NCBI RefSeq assembly: GCF_004210375.1
Contig: NC_134827.1
Span: 105,013,285 to 105,077,284, forward strand
Direction of reading: 5' to 3'
DNA from: Tachypleus tridentatus
Taxonomy: Eukaryota > Arthropoda > Merostomata > Xiphosura > Limulidae
DNA length: 64,000 bases
Part shown: one piece after another, positions 23,239 through 34,400 of the stretch
How positions within the stretch are numbered: position 1 is the first letter of the stretch
How the letters are laid out: each line of letters begins with the position of its first letter
Made by a program: the position numbers and the translations under genes
Notes under the pieces: generated by a model
Database searches by the model: none
Seen by the model: the letters and a program-made list of their open reading frames with translations, nothing else
What the model was told of the DNA's origin: nothing

Positions 23239-23502
23239 TCTACTGCCAATATTTGTCTATGGTGATTACATGGGTGTATGCTTGATTTTATGCACCTATT
23301 AGCAAAAGGTGTGGCTGAAATAGCCGAACCCCCTAATTTTTGCCGTGTAGTGTATGTCGCTATGTAGTCGTAAGAGATGAGTATTATATTTTACGTTTTG
23401 TAAGACGCACTTTTTTCTTTAAAAATACCTCGACAAATCTCCATACGTGTCCTAAGATGAAAGTGATGAGTTAAGATAGGAGGTTAGCTTAGGATATGCC
23501 CA

Positions 23503-23650
23503 AAACATTTGTTAGCTCTTGGGCTTCTCTTGAACAACAAATAGTTGGATTGACCGTAATATTATAATGCTCCCACACCTGAAAGACGGAGACTTTTAGG
23601 AGATGGATTTCAAACCCACGATCAACAGAATACTCTAACTACCACGCAAA
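23503..23650 (-). mobile_element. SINE-A fragment, degenerate
   Basis: Reversed central and 5' body (AGCTCTTGGGCTTCTCTTG, GACCGTAATATTATAATGC) and a decayed B box (GGATTTCAAACCC). The 3' part is missing. Confidence 0.7.
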
Positions 23651-23659
23651 AAAAGACCG

Positions 23660-26095
23660 GCGGAATTTTCAGTTTTATTGTAATGCAAATGAATTTTCTT
23701 GAAAGCTAGCGATAAATTTACCTTATTTGCGATTATTCAACATTAGTACACTTCTGTCTAATAGCTTCACCATTAATGTTTGTATGTTGTTGTTTTTTTT
23801 CCAGATACCCAATAAGTTACAAAGCGAAAACGATTCCCTACTGACCTTATTGCAAAGGGAAGGGTTAATTCGTATGTATAGAGGGTTAATGGCGTTCTTT
23901 GAAAACAATTTTTATAGGCTGATGTTGCGATGTGTGGAGTGTGATACTTCACGTGCGACATGTTTAACACTCACACTTTTAGTTCACTGTGAATTCCTTA
24001 TCATTCGATGTCCTCCAAAAAAGTAAAAAAATACAATTAAATTCAATTTTAAACGATGTCTTAATTCCAAAAGGAGATTCCTGATCCCCCGAGATAAAAA
24101 CCAATCGCTGGTCATATCTCCTGTTAATTTTAACAAGATAATGGACAAAGATTTGAAGTTCGCAAAAGTTTATAAGACTCTAGCCTAAACTTGAAATAAA
24201 CAGCTGTTTTCACAAGAAAGATGACGAAATAAAGTCTAATTACACCTACTTCGTTAGTCCTAGAACATAAATTACAGTTATTCTCACTAACCCATTGTTA
24301 CTTTATTTATATTGAAACAAATACTGCCTTTGTAGCTACAAATGTCTTTATCCTATTGGAAAAGCATATCGTAAAACTATACTTAAAGTCATCTATGCTA
24401 TTTTTAATCATAACCAAGGAGAAGAACGAAAATAAAAACTTTAGTTTGTTGTAAATCAAATAATCAAACAACAACAACCGTAAATTCCATTTGTCTTTCT
24501 TCTAGTTAAAGCTTGTAACGCTTAAACTTCGGTTTTCAGTTCCTGCAGTGGCACAGAAAAGCCAGTTTATATCCTTTATTGTTTGTTCTTACTTTTCACC
24601 ATTCACGTTTTGAATAACTGAACCTCATCGACACAATATTATGTACATATATTTTAAGTTTTCAAAGTACTAATTATCGTTCAAACTTTTTTTAAAGATT
24701 AAATAAAACTGCAAAAGTCACTTTTACACATTTTCAAAATCAACCTTTCATATTATTCTGTGAATAAATAATATAAAGAATTTTGTTTGAAGACTAGCAG
24801 CTCCTGCTCCTTTTTTACTATAAATAAATAACATATGTTTCACTCATGGTTTGATCAACTATAACTAAACGTTGTGGTGTGCCAGGAGATATCTCGAGGT
24901 AACTGCCTTCGCTATGCTTGAATGTGAACGACCAGTAACGTGGATAACGCTAGTCACAATGGGTAAATCCAACATTTCTTGTCAAGTAAGAAACACTTGA
25001 TTTAAACATTCTGAAATATATCTTAATAAGGTAAGCATCAATACGTGGGATCTCATGACCACTCTTTGACGAAAAAGCCATCTTAAGGAAGAAAATCAGT
25101 TGACGAATCTACGGATCTCGTGAAATACCACCGTTCAGTGTACAGAATGAATATATACGAACCGTATATTGTCTCTAATGTCAACAAAATTTGATTATTA
25201 TTTCTATTACACGTTTCATACAGACTCTTTACTTCCATATACAAACTTAGTTATTTTTGTTTACATTTAGTGTTACTTTGTAATTTGTTCTGGTGTTTCC
25301 CCCGCTTTACTTCGGATACACTGAATACTCTTTGAGAAAGTCAGTTTTACATAAGAATATTACATGACTATACAAACATGTGCTTGTAACAAAATTATTT
25401 ATAATTACGGTTGTCTAAAAAAAATTATTAAAATTAAATATTGGTTAAATTCATCAAGTAATGTCATCTGTTTGATTTTAATTAATAAACTGCTTTAATT
25501 GTTATATAATAAATTTTAGTAATTACAATCGATTACTGAAGATAATAAAATAGTCATGTGTTTCTTAAGACAGAAATTTAACTTAAAACAGATAAATATC
25601 TTTCATGCTGTTCACTGGTAAGCTCACTGGCTTATAGCGCTAAACAGTCATGATGGGTAGAGCAAGAATGTTTTTTACTTAACAGTAAACAAGACATTTT
25701 TTTCATTGAAAAACACTTCTCTACGTTTTTTTTCTTAAAAAATTGATACCAGACAAAATTTTCTCTCCTTGGTTGGACAGCGATAATTTTATGGACTTGC
25801 TACACTAGAATCCGAAGTTAGATTGCTCGAAATGGACACAGCAGACAACTCAATGCGATTTTACTCTAAAACAATCAAAACTAAAAGTGTTGTCATCCAG
25901 TGTGAATAACAGAAATGCTCCCAAGTTTGATGAAAATAATATGTATAAGTTAAGGACAAAAAGAGACCTGTTGGTTCATCCAGGCCGTCACATCGGCTAA
26001 ACTAAACATTAAAATCAAAATAAAATAATCAAAACCACCCCTTATCATTCACACATTTATATTTTTCAAGCCTTCCTTCTTCTAAAACACCTTTT
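23660..26095. other. AT-rich intergenic stretch, nothing recognised
   Basis: No conserved exon, RNA gene or intact mobile element is visible. A weak tRNA-like match near 25621-25670 (GGCTTATAGCGCTAAAC) could be an eroded SINE-B fragment. Confidence 0.55.
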
Positions 26096-26100
26096 CTACG

Positions 26101-26372
26101 AGGTCCCAGCATGGCCAGGTGGTTAGGGCGCTCGACTCCTAATCTGAGGGTCGCGGGTTTGAATCCTCGTCACACTAAATATACTCGCTTTCTCAGCCTT
26201 GGGAGGTACCCTAATGTTACGAACAATCCCACTATTCGTTGGATAAAGAGTAGCTCAAGAGTTGGTAATGAGTGGTGATGACTAGCTGTCCTCTGATTTT
26301 ACACTGCCAAATTAGGGACGGCTAGCGCAGATAGCCCTAGTGTAGTTTTGCGCGAAATTCAAATACAAACAA
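26101..26372 (+). mobile_element. SINE-A copy
   Basis: Head GGTCCCAGCATGGCCAGGTG, B box GGGTTTGAATCCTCG, near-complete body. Flanks TTTTCTAC (left) and TTTTCCTAC (right) look like an imperfect target duplication. Confidence 0.9.
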
Positions 26373-26459
26373 ACATTTTCCTACATTCTCTATATCTGAG
26401 GATAACCCATTCCAAAAGCCAACTACACTGTTAAAGATATTAAGCTGTATTAACTAAAG

Positions 26460-26999
26460 ATGAGTCCTATCCTCAGTTTTATGATTTTCGTCATAAGTAC
26501 GATAAAATATTGTGCATCAACATTATCAATTCTATTAACAATATATATTTTGTGCATATTTGTTAGTTTTTACCAACTAAGGTTTTATGTCCACCTTTTA
26601 CAGTGTGAATGCATTTACATTTGTATAATTTCAGATAATTCAATAGTAATGAATTTTCTTCTTACATTTATTCTCTCTTTCTGTCTCTCTCTTTATATAA
26701 ATCTAAAAAGACAGTTTCCTTTAATTTTTAACAAACGGTTCATTATTACTAAAGTAGTTTTACAGAGGGCGAGTTGTAAACCTCCGTGTTTGGAGATAAA
26801 AATTTGTACTTTTAAAGTAAGGGTGTATTGTGGGTGTGGATATATCAACGATATTCTTTTTGTTTTTGAAAAAAGTTGTTTGGTGACGTTAAGTGCACAA
26901 AATCATTATGTATTGGGTTTAAGATTGAGTGGGACTTACGATATATTGACAGTTCTTCAAATAACAGGTGTGCCAATTAAGTTAAGAGTGCAGTGTTGA
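26460..26999 (+). other. Long open frame of uncertain status (179 codons)
   Basis: An uninterrupted frame from ATG at 26460 to TGA at 26997 in a T-rich stretch. The conceptual product is dominated by Ile, Leu, Phe and Cys with several hydrophobic segments and no family I recognise. T-rich sense strands avoid stop codons by composition, so chance is likely. It sits upstream of the TMEM268-like gene on the same strand, so it could overlap an untranslated exon; an AAA-GTAAGG donor-like site occurs near 26815. Confidence 0.2.
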
Positions 27000-27870
27000 T
27001 TTATTTATACTTGTTGCTGTGTAAATATCAAAATTTAAATTATATTTTTTATGTACAACTGTGTGCAGCCTAACCATAACAGTCAGGTTAATTTACCAGA
27101 TCAAATTTAAATACTAGTAGTTGTGCCACACACTGTATAGTAGTGTGCTTGTTGAAGTTTTGCCAATCCGGGTTTCTTTAATAGGCTAGTCTAAATTACA
27201 CGTGTAAATTGGAACACTGAGATGGAAGTGCAGGATAATTATGATATTCTAGACCACTAATTGTTGGAATACAGCTTACATTCGAAGTTCTAGTTATACA
27301 AAATAGTCATTACTATCTCTGGTAGTACTAGTATTGGCAATACAAAGTATAATAATCATGGTTCTTGACAACTCGTACAAAAAATCGAGAGCACAATAAC
27401 TAGTGTTATGGCAAATAATTTTTCACAGTTTTATAAAGGCCTCTATAAATAAATAATTTATTTACTATGCATTCGCATAAAGCTAAACTTTAAATTAGGG
27501 AATATAACACACGGAACAAAAATGCCTGAAATTAGTAATTGCTTTATTCTAGAGAATGGGCATCTCTCATAAGAGCCAGAGTGATGTGTAAAATGTAATT
27601 GAATGTTTTGATGGTTTATTGTCTTAAAATAAATGTAAAAAACTCCTTGTTTAAAATTGTAATGTAACTATGACTTGTGAACATTTACACAAGTGTATTG
27701 AACGTTTTTTGGGGTGTGTGTCAAACAGTTTTGCTAACATTAAAATGTTCTTATGCAAGGTTCTGCTATGTAAAAGGTACTCTTTGTTAAACTTAATTTT
27801 TGATATGTAGCCTTACATATATTGTAAGGAAATTTATTAATTTGTTTACTGATGAAGTCAATAAAATGAT

Positions 27871-28858
27871 ACATTCAGACTTCTAGTATGTTGTTAAGGA
27901 TACTTGTGTGTTGTTTGTAAAATGTATACATTCAGACTTCTAGTATGTTGTTAAGGATACTTGTGTGTTGTTTGTAAAATGTATACATTCAGACTTCTAG
28001 TATGTTGTTAAGGATACTTGTGTGTTGTTTGTAAAATGATACATTCAGACTTCTAGTATGTTGTTAAGGATACTTGTGTGTTGTTTGTAAAATGTATACT
28101 TTCAGACTTCTAGTATGTTGTTAAGGATACTTGTGTGTTGTTTGTAAAATGTATACATTCAGACTTCTAGTATGTTGTTAAGGATACTTGTGTGTTGTTT
28201 GTAAAATGTATACATTCAGACTTCTAGTATGTTGTTAAGGATACTTGTGTGTTGTTTGTAAAATGTATACATTCAGACTTCTAGTATGTTGTTAAGGATA
28301 CTTGTGTGTTGTTTGTAAAATGTATACATTCAGACTTCTTGTATGTTGTTAAGGATACTTGTGTGTTGTTTGTAAAATGTATACATTCAGACTTCTAGTA
28401 TGTTGTTAAGGATACTTGTGTGTTGTTTGTAAAATGTATACATTCAGACTTCTAGTATGTTGTTAAGGATACTTGTGTGTTGTTTGTAAAATGATACATT
28501 CAGACTTCTAGTATGTTGTTAAGGATACTTGTGTGTTGTTTGTAAAATGATACATTCAGACTTCTAGTATGTTGTTAAGGATACTTGTGTGTTGTTTGTA
28601 AAATGTATACATTCAGACTTCTAGTATGTTGTTAAGGATACTTGTGTGTTGTTTGTAAAATGTATACATTCAGACTTCTAGTATGTTGTTAAGGATACTT
28701 GTGTGTTGTTTGTAAAATGTATACATTCAGACTTCTTGTATGTTGTTAAGGATACTTGTGTGTTGTTTGTAAAATGTATACATTCAGACTTCTAGTATGT
28801 TGTTAAGGATACTTGTGTGTTGTTTGTAAAATGTATACATTCAGACTTCTAGTATGTT
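27871..28858. repeat. 57-bp minisatellite, 17 full copies plus a partial
   Basis: The unit starts ACATTCAGACTTCTAGTATG, continues TTGTTAAGGATACTTGTGTG and ends TTGTTTGTAAAATGTAT. Eighteen starts run from 27871 to 28837, most exactly 57 bp apart; a few units read AAAATGAT instead of AAAATGTAT and are shorter. Identity between units is very high (recurrent variants are CTAG/CTTG and ACATTC/ACTTTC). The last unit breaks off after about 22 bp. Confidence 0.97.
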
Positions 28859-29975
28859 TTAGACTTAAGAAAAGTTAGAAAAGATTATATCATCAAACAT
28901 TAACCAGTATAATATTTTTTTTCAATTGTAGTTTGATTTTTAATATTTTATATTGGATATTTTGCACATATTTCAAAAGCAAAAACTTGTTAAATTTGAT
29001 ATAAGATATAATTTTTAGTACCAGTAAGGTAAATACTTAAAGTAAAACATAATGTATCCTTGTCATCAGTATATCTAATTAAATAAATTTTCTTACATTT
29101 GCATAATTATAAAATATCTGTATAATTTTGTCTTCATCTCAAGTTCTTTGTTTGGTAATGTTCAACAATATAACTTATCTCTTAGCAACAAAACTATTAT
29201 CTGATATTATTAGGTTAACTAATAGAAAGAAAGGAATGTTTTTTATGGTATATATTTTTAAAACTTCTGTGTTATAGGCCTAAGGTAAGTTACTGCACAC
29301 TATGCCTTTATTTTAGGCTTAATTACAAAACAAATAGTATACTTTAGGCTCTCTTATCACACTATGATCAGTTAAATAATATTTAAAAATATTTTTTTTC
29401 AGTTGTTTAATGAGCACCCAAGTTTTTTGGCATTGAGTTATACCAAATAAAAGTTATCAAGGATTTTGATGAAGTTGTGTTTCATTTATGCCTTACGTTC
29501 CATTTATGTATTAGGCTTAATGCTTAAATTAGATTACAATAAGACCTATTGTTACCAACACTAGAGTCAGATAATATTTGGTTACATATATGTAAGTATG
29601 AATGTGTAGAATTTAAATTACACAATTGAAAATATTATCTATATTACTTTAATAATTATATACTTTGTTGCAAATTATAAAAAGTTTAACATTAATATAA
29701 AAGTAGAAATGTTAAATTTTTTTTTTAAATGGTAGAAAGTTTTTACAAATTATTTTAGAATGCTTTTTAACAGTAGAAATAACAAACATTGTCAGTGCTG
29801 TATATAAACAAATGTTATGAAACAAAATTGTGGTTTGTTATATGAATATAATTGCTATTAATTAGTTTATAGCAATCTTTTACCGAGTTTCAGTAACATC
29901 CATCGTTTTTTATGGGCTATACACTAGTAAATGTTAAAATGAATTGTTTAATCATTCTGTGTTGTTAGAGATATT
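28859..29975. other. AT-rich intergenic stretch, nothing recognised
   Basis: Low-GC sequence between the 57-bp array and the next SINE. No exon, RNA gene or transposon signature was seen. Confidence 0.6.
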
Positions 29976-29979
29976 TTTG

Positions 29980-30244
29980 ACTCGGCATTGCCAGGTGGTT
30001 AAGGCATTTGACTCGTAATCTAAGGGTTGTGGGTTCAAATCCCTGTCGCACCAAACATGCCTGCCCTTTTAGCTGTGGGGGAGTTATAATGTTATGGTCA
30101 ATCCCACTATTCATTGGTAAAAGAGTAACCCAAGAGTTGGCAGTGAGTGGTGATGACTAGTCCTACACTACTAAATTAGGGACGGCTCATCACACAGGTT
30201 GTCCTCATGTAGCTTTGTGCAAAATTCAAAAAACAAACAAAAAA
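29980..30244 (+). mobile_element. SINE-A copy, left member of a compound insertion
   Basis: Head GACTCGGCATTGCCAGGTGG, B-box-like GGGTTCAAATCCC, body with a small deletion after GTGATGACTAG, and an A-rich tail. The left flank GAGATATTTTT resembles the sequence found after the adjoining SINE-B. Confidence 0.9.
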
Positions 30245-30393
30245 ACAGTGATATTTGCTCCCCAGTGGCTCAGCAGTATGTCTGAGGACTTACAATGCTA
30301 AAAACCGGGTTTTGATACCTGTGGTGGGCAGAGCACAGATAGCCCATTGTGCAGCTTTGTGCTTAATTTAAAACAACAACAACAGTGATATTT
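30245..30393 (+). mobile_element. SINE-B copy with 12-bp target site duplication
   Basis: Element 30257-30381 begins GCTCCCCAGTGGCTCAGCAG, has a B-box-like GGTTTTGATACC, GGCAGAGCACAGATAGCCC and a CAACAACAAC tail. It is flanked by ACAGTGATATTT at 30245-30256 and 30382-30393. Confidence 0.93.
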
Positions 30394-30966
30394 TTTACTA
30401 TTCCTGTAATGTCTCGCAAAGTTTCGACAACTTAGATTTAGGTTGATCCTAAATACAATTTTAAATTGAGAATGTTAAACAATATTTATTGTAAAAGCAT
30501 AACGGTAAACATCAAATTGAAAGTAATTATACACTGTGTACTTACTGTTATGGGCAATTTTTTAAAGTTGTCCTTGTTCTGGAACATGGTGAACATATCT
30601 TTTCTCACTAGTATTTTGAAAAGTGTGGTATCTAAGCGATTTTATTTGCAATTTTAAAAAGCACTTAAAAAGTTTTTGGTAATGATCGTGACAAAAGAAA
30701 TTAAACTTAAGATTTTATAAACAGCACTGTTATTGATAAAAAGAAAAGCTTGTACAGTTATAACAGCTCATTAAGAATGAAATTATTGGTAGAAATAAAG
30801 ATTATGAAGTTATAACATCTTGTTAACATTGATAGAAGCAAAGTTTATTAAGTTATAAGAGTTTGTTTGAGTTATTGTCAGAAGTAGTTTAATAACATTG
30901 TTATTTGTTGTTGGTAAAATTAAAAATGATGCTTAAACAGCAAAGGTTATATCCTTGAGGTTTTTT

Positions 30967-31389
30967 AAAAAAATATTCATCCAATGAAAATGTTCAGCAA
31001 TTTTTCTTTAAAAATATTCATCCAATGAAAATGTTCAGTAGTTTTTTCTTTAAAAAATATTAATCCAATGAAAATGTTCAGCAGTTTTTCTTTAAAAAAT
31101 ATTTATCCAATGAAAATGTTCAGCAGTTTTTCTTTGAAAAATATTCATCCAATGAAAATGTTTAGCAGTTTTTCTTTGAAAAATATTCATCCAATGAAAA
31201 TGTTTAGCAGATTTTCTTTGAAAAATATTCATCCAATGAAAATGTTTAGCAGTTTTTCTTCAAAAAATATTCATCCAATGAAAATGTTTAGCAGTTTTTC
31301 TTCAAAAAATATTCATCCAATGAAAATGTTTAGCAGTTTTTCTTCAAAAAAATATTCATCCAATGAAAATGTTCATCAGTTTTTCATAT
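30967..31389. repeat. 42-bp tandem array, 10 copies, just upstream of TMEM268-like coding start
   Basis: CCAATGAAAATGTT recurs at 30981, 31022, 31065, 31107, 31149, 31191, 31233, 31275, 31317 and 31360, with TTTTTCTTTGAAAAATATTC between. Because 42 is divisible by three, part of it stays open as a 14-residue peptide repeat (MKMFSSFSLKNIHP), but frame-shifting A-run changes and the position before a splice acceptor argue that it is intronic. Confidence 0.93.
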
Positions 31390-31441
31390 TTTAAAGTTTG
31401 AATTTCTTATGGGAAACTAAAACTAAATTGATTTCTTTCAG

Positions 31442-34400
31442 TTTGAGAGAAACAGTGAAATATGTCAGAAAAACTGGAAAGCTCTGAGAGTGGAGAGGCA
31501 GAACCTTCTTCACCTTTGAGCTCCTCATCTGGACTAGGGAGTACAGAGCTGTCTGAGGAGCCCATTGCTCCCAAACCACCTCGACGCAGGTCTTGGATAA
31601 AGTTTGAGGATGAGAAAAGTGGTGTTGCGACGATTGAGCCGTCGCACTCGGTTCAGGTTAGCAGCCATTCTCACCCATTAGCAGAGGATGCACTTCCTAA
31701 CCAAGAGGCAGTTGCTGAAAACAAAGAAGGCGTTGCTTCTTTTGAGGGTCGTCGATCAGTCTCCCCTATATTAAATCAAGGCTCCTATATCCTGTCCAAA
31801 CCTCCGCTGTCAGCTACTAAGAGCTCCCCAGCATTGTCGGTGTTATCACCTCAGAAGCCAACTATTCCGAAGTCATCCAGTAGCAGCCCTACAAATAATA
31901 ACTTCTCCACTCAAAAGGCTGCTCACGATTTCCGTAATGACTTGCAATCAGTACCATTAAGCGATCACAGCAACCAGACTTCACCACAGAGACTTGGTCG
32001 TAGTATTCAACAAGGTTTCAGTAAGTAAAGACTTGTTTACCACAAACGGTATGTTGAGCAGCTTGTAAACATTGAAGCAGCTAAACTGGATTCATTTACA
32101 AATAAACTGTATGTCATTCGACTGTCTTTATTTTTAAAACAGAATTATGGAACAAAATAAATATTGTACATCTCTCTTTATACATCTATTCCACTGCACA
32201 CACTATTGACACAAAAAACAGTGACTGGTTTCAAAACAAGGGTTTTTCTGTTCTTCCAGTACTTGTAGCTGTAGTCTCTGATGTTCTGTTCATTCTTTTC
32301 AGTTCTAATTTTTTTTCATTGGTTGAACATACTTAAATAATGGTTCTCTAATTTTCTAAACACTTGTAACATGTTAATCAGTTTCTTTTTAATTCTCTTA
32401 GAGTGGAGTGTAATAAATTGTGCATTATAAATTAATCTAAAAGGTTTTTTCTATACTGGCATGATTTCCAGCAACTCTCTGAATTATAAGAATATCAAAT
32501 TTAACACTGAAGACTTTTTTTGTTGTTGTTGTTATACAAAACTGGATCATATTTACTTATAAAACTAAAATGTCTAGACTTTTACTTAAGATTTGTATCA
32601 GAGTTTTTTGTCCCATATAGTAATTAAGGTTGACGTGTCATAAAGTATTGCAGACGATCGTATCCGAATCATTTTCTTTTTCCATCATAACTTCAGTGTT
32701 CTTTCTGAATGGTTTATCAACTTATTGAGAATAATTTTAGTTCAAGTGCGTACTCGACATAATGCATACTTTCCAAACCTAAGACCATTTACTGAGTTTA
32801 TCGACATGTTGGTAACATGCCTGATGTCATCGTAAACATAATACACAGTTTCATGTTCATGTAAGATTCTCAAGATATAATGTGTTTTATATCTGGTTTA
32901 TTTCTTTGAGTTTATACACCAAATAACAATTTTCTCTCTTTAAGAATCCAGAATGTTGATACTGACTGCTTTTCACATCTTTCTTTCCTTCACTGTTGTA
33001 GTTCTTATTAATTTGGGAACCAGTACTGATTATAGCAAGTATTATATATATATAATGATATGCAGTCTTTTTAATTTTTGTTTGACATTGTAGTGTGTCC
33101 CCTCATTGAGCTCCATGATGGGTGGGGTCAGTGGGCACCGAAATATTTTTTTTTTTATTATGGATACTCCAAATAAAAACTTAAATAAAATAGTGAAAAA
33201 CAGTCCATAAGTAAATGACCACATCTTGAAGATTCTGAGCAGCAATCATCAACATCTGTAACATGTATTGTACCTCATTTTCTAATACTACATTCTCTTT
33301 CAGACAAACCTTAAGGGCAGATGTCTCCCTTTTTCATTCAGAAGAGAGTAGAGAGACTTGCTGGTTCTCCAAAGTAAGTAAAGAAGCTTCACTCTGGTGA
33401 CATATTGGTGGAAACACCCACATCTCACCACAGTGAACTCCACTTGCATTTAAAAGCAATAAGGGACATACCTATTGAGGTTACACCTCATGCTACTTTG
33501 AATTAATCATGAGGAGTTATTGTTGAGAGGGATTTGAAGAACATCCCCTAGTTGGAGATTCTTGCTGGTTTCTCCACTCAAGGAGTTTCTACAGTGAGGT
33601 ATATCTCCACTCACAAAGATGGAATTACTATGCTGACCAATGTCCTCATTCTGACATTTACATCACCACGTCCACCTGCCACCATCAAGGCAGGATATCT
33701 TAATTGCAGGGTACAGCCATACATTCCAAACCCTCTCTGATGTTTTCAGTGTCAGCAGTTTGGTCACTCAAAGACATCATGTTGTGGTTCATTGACATGT
33801 GCTAGTTGCAGTGGCAAAGACCACAATGCCTTTGAGTGTCAAACACACCCTCATTGCACCAATTGCAATGGCTCTCACCCGTCCTACTTTCGTTCTTACC
33901 CTAAATGGTTGGAGGAAAAAAGAGGTGCAGCATTTGAAAACGATTCATAACATTACTTATCTTGAGGCTTGAAAGTTCCTGTCCACCACTTTTTCTCAGG
34001 TGTTTGCTGCTGCACTTCATTCCACTACTACAGTGGAAGTGCAGAGGAATCTCTCTGTGCATCTAAAAGAATCGTTCTCAAACCAAATAAAAAGTCTTTT
34101 TCACCTCCATAGTTAAAAAAGTTAATGAATCAACTTCAATACCCATCTCTGTCCCTAACATACATTCCAGCAAACCCCAAGATCCACTTCCTTTGGTTCT
34201 GGGTACAGGCATTTCTCAGATACATCTTCTTCTCCCACCCCAAGATGCAAAATGATCATTCCTTCATGTCCTCAGTCACTGGAATCCTCTTTTAACAGCA
34301 AAGACCTGCCCAATCGACACAGGGCAGGATCCATGGATGTCGACAGACTTTCCTCGAATATAGACAGTAAAGAAAAATGACATGGTTGTAAACAGGAGGG

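Larger units (their letters stand above)
21972..23354 (-). mobile_element. Tc1-like DNA transposon, full length, inactive
   Basis: The ends are inverted: left TACACCACATGGCCAAAAAT, right (reversed) TACACTACACGGCAAAAATT. TA dinucleotides at both ends fit Tc1/mariner insertion. The transposase reads on the minus strand and is broken. The left end, which is 3' of the transposase, is expanded by four 58-bp direct repeats (21992-22223) that start at the inner edge of the terminal repeat. Confidence 0.92.

Noticed and set aside
27871..28858. Regular repeats suggesting a CRISPR array
   Set aside because: The units are contiguous with no unique spacers, and the genome is eukaryotic. It is a minisatellite. 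The same applies to the arrays at 1.8, 31.0 and 40.0 kb.
31068..31394. 108-codon frame encoding a repeated 14-residue peptide
   Set aside because: It is explained by the 42-bp tandem array with period divisible by three. It lies before a splice acceptor and the frame breaks at A-run changes.
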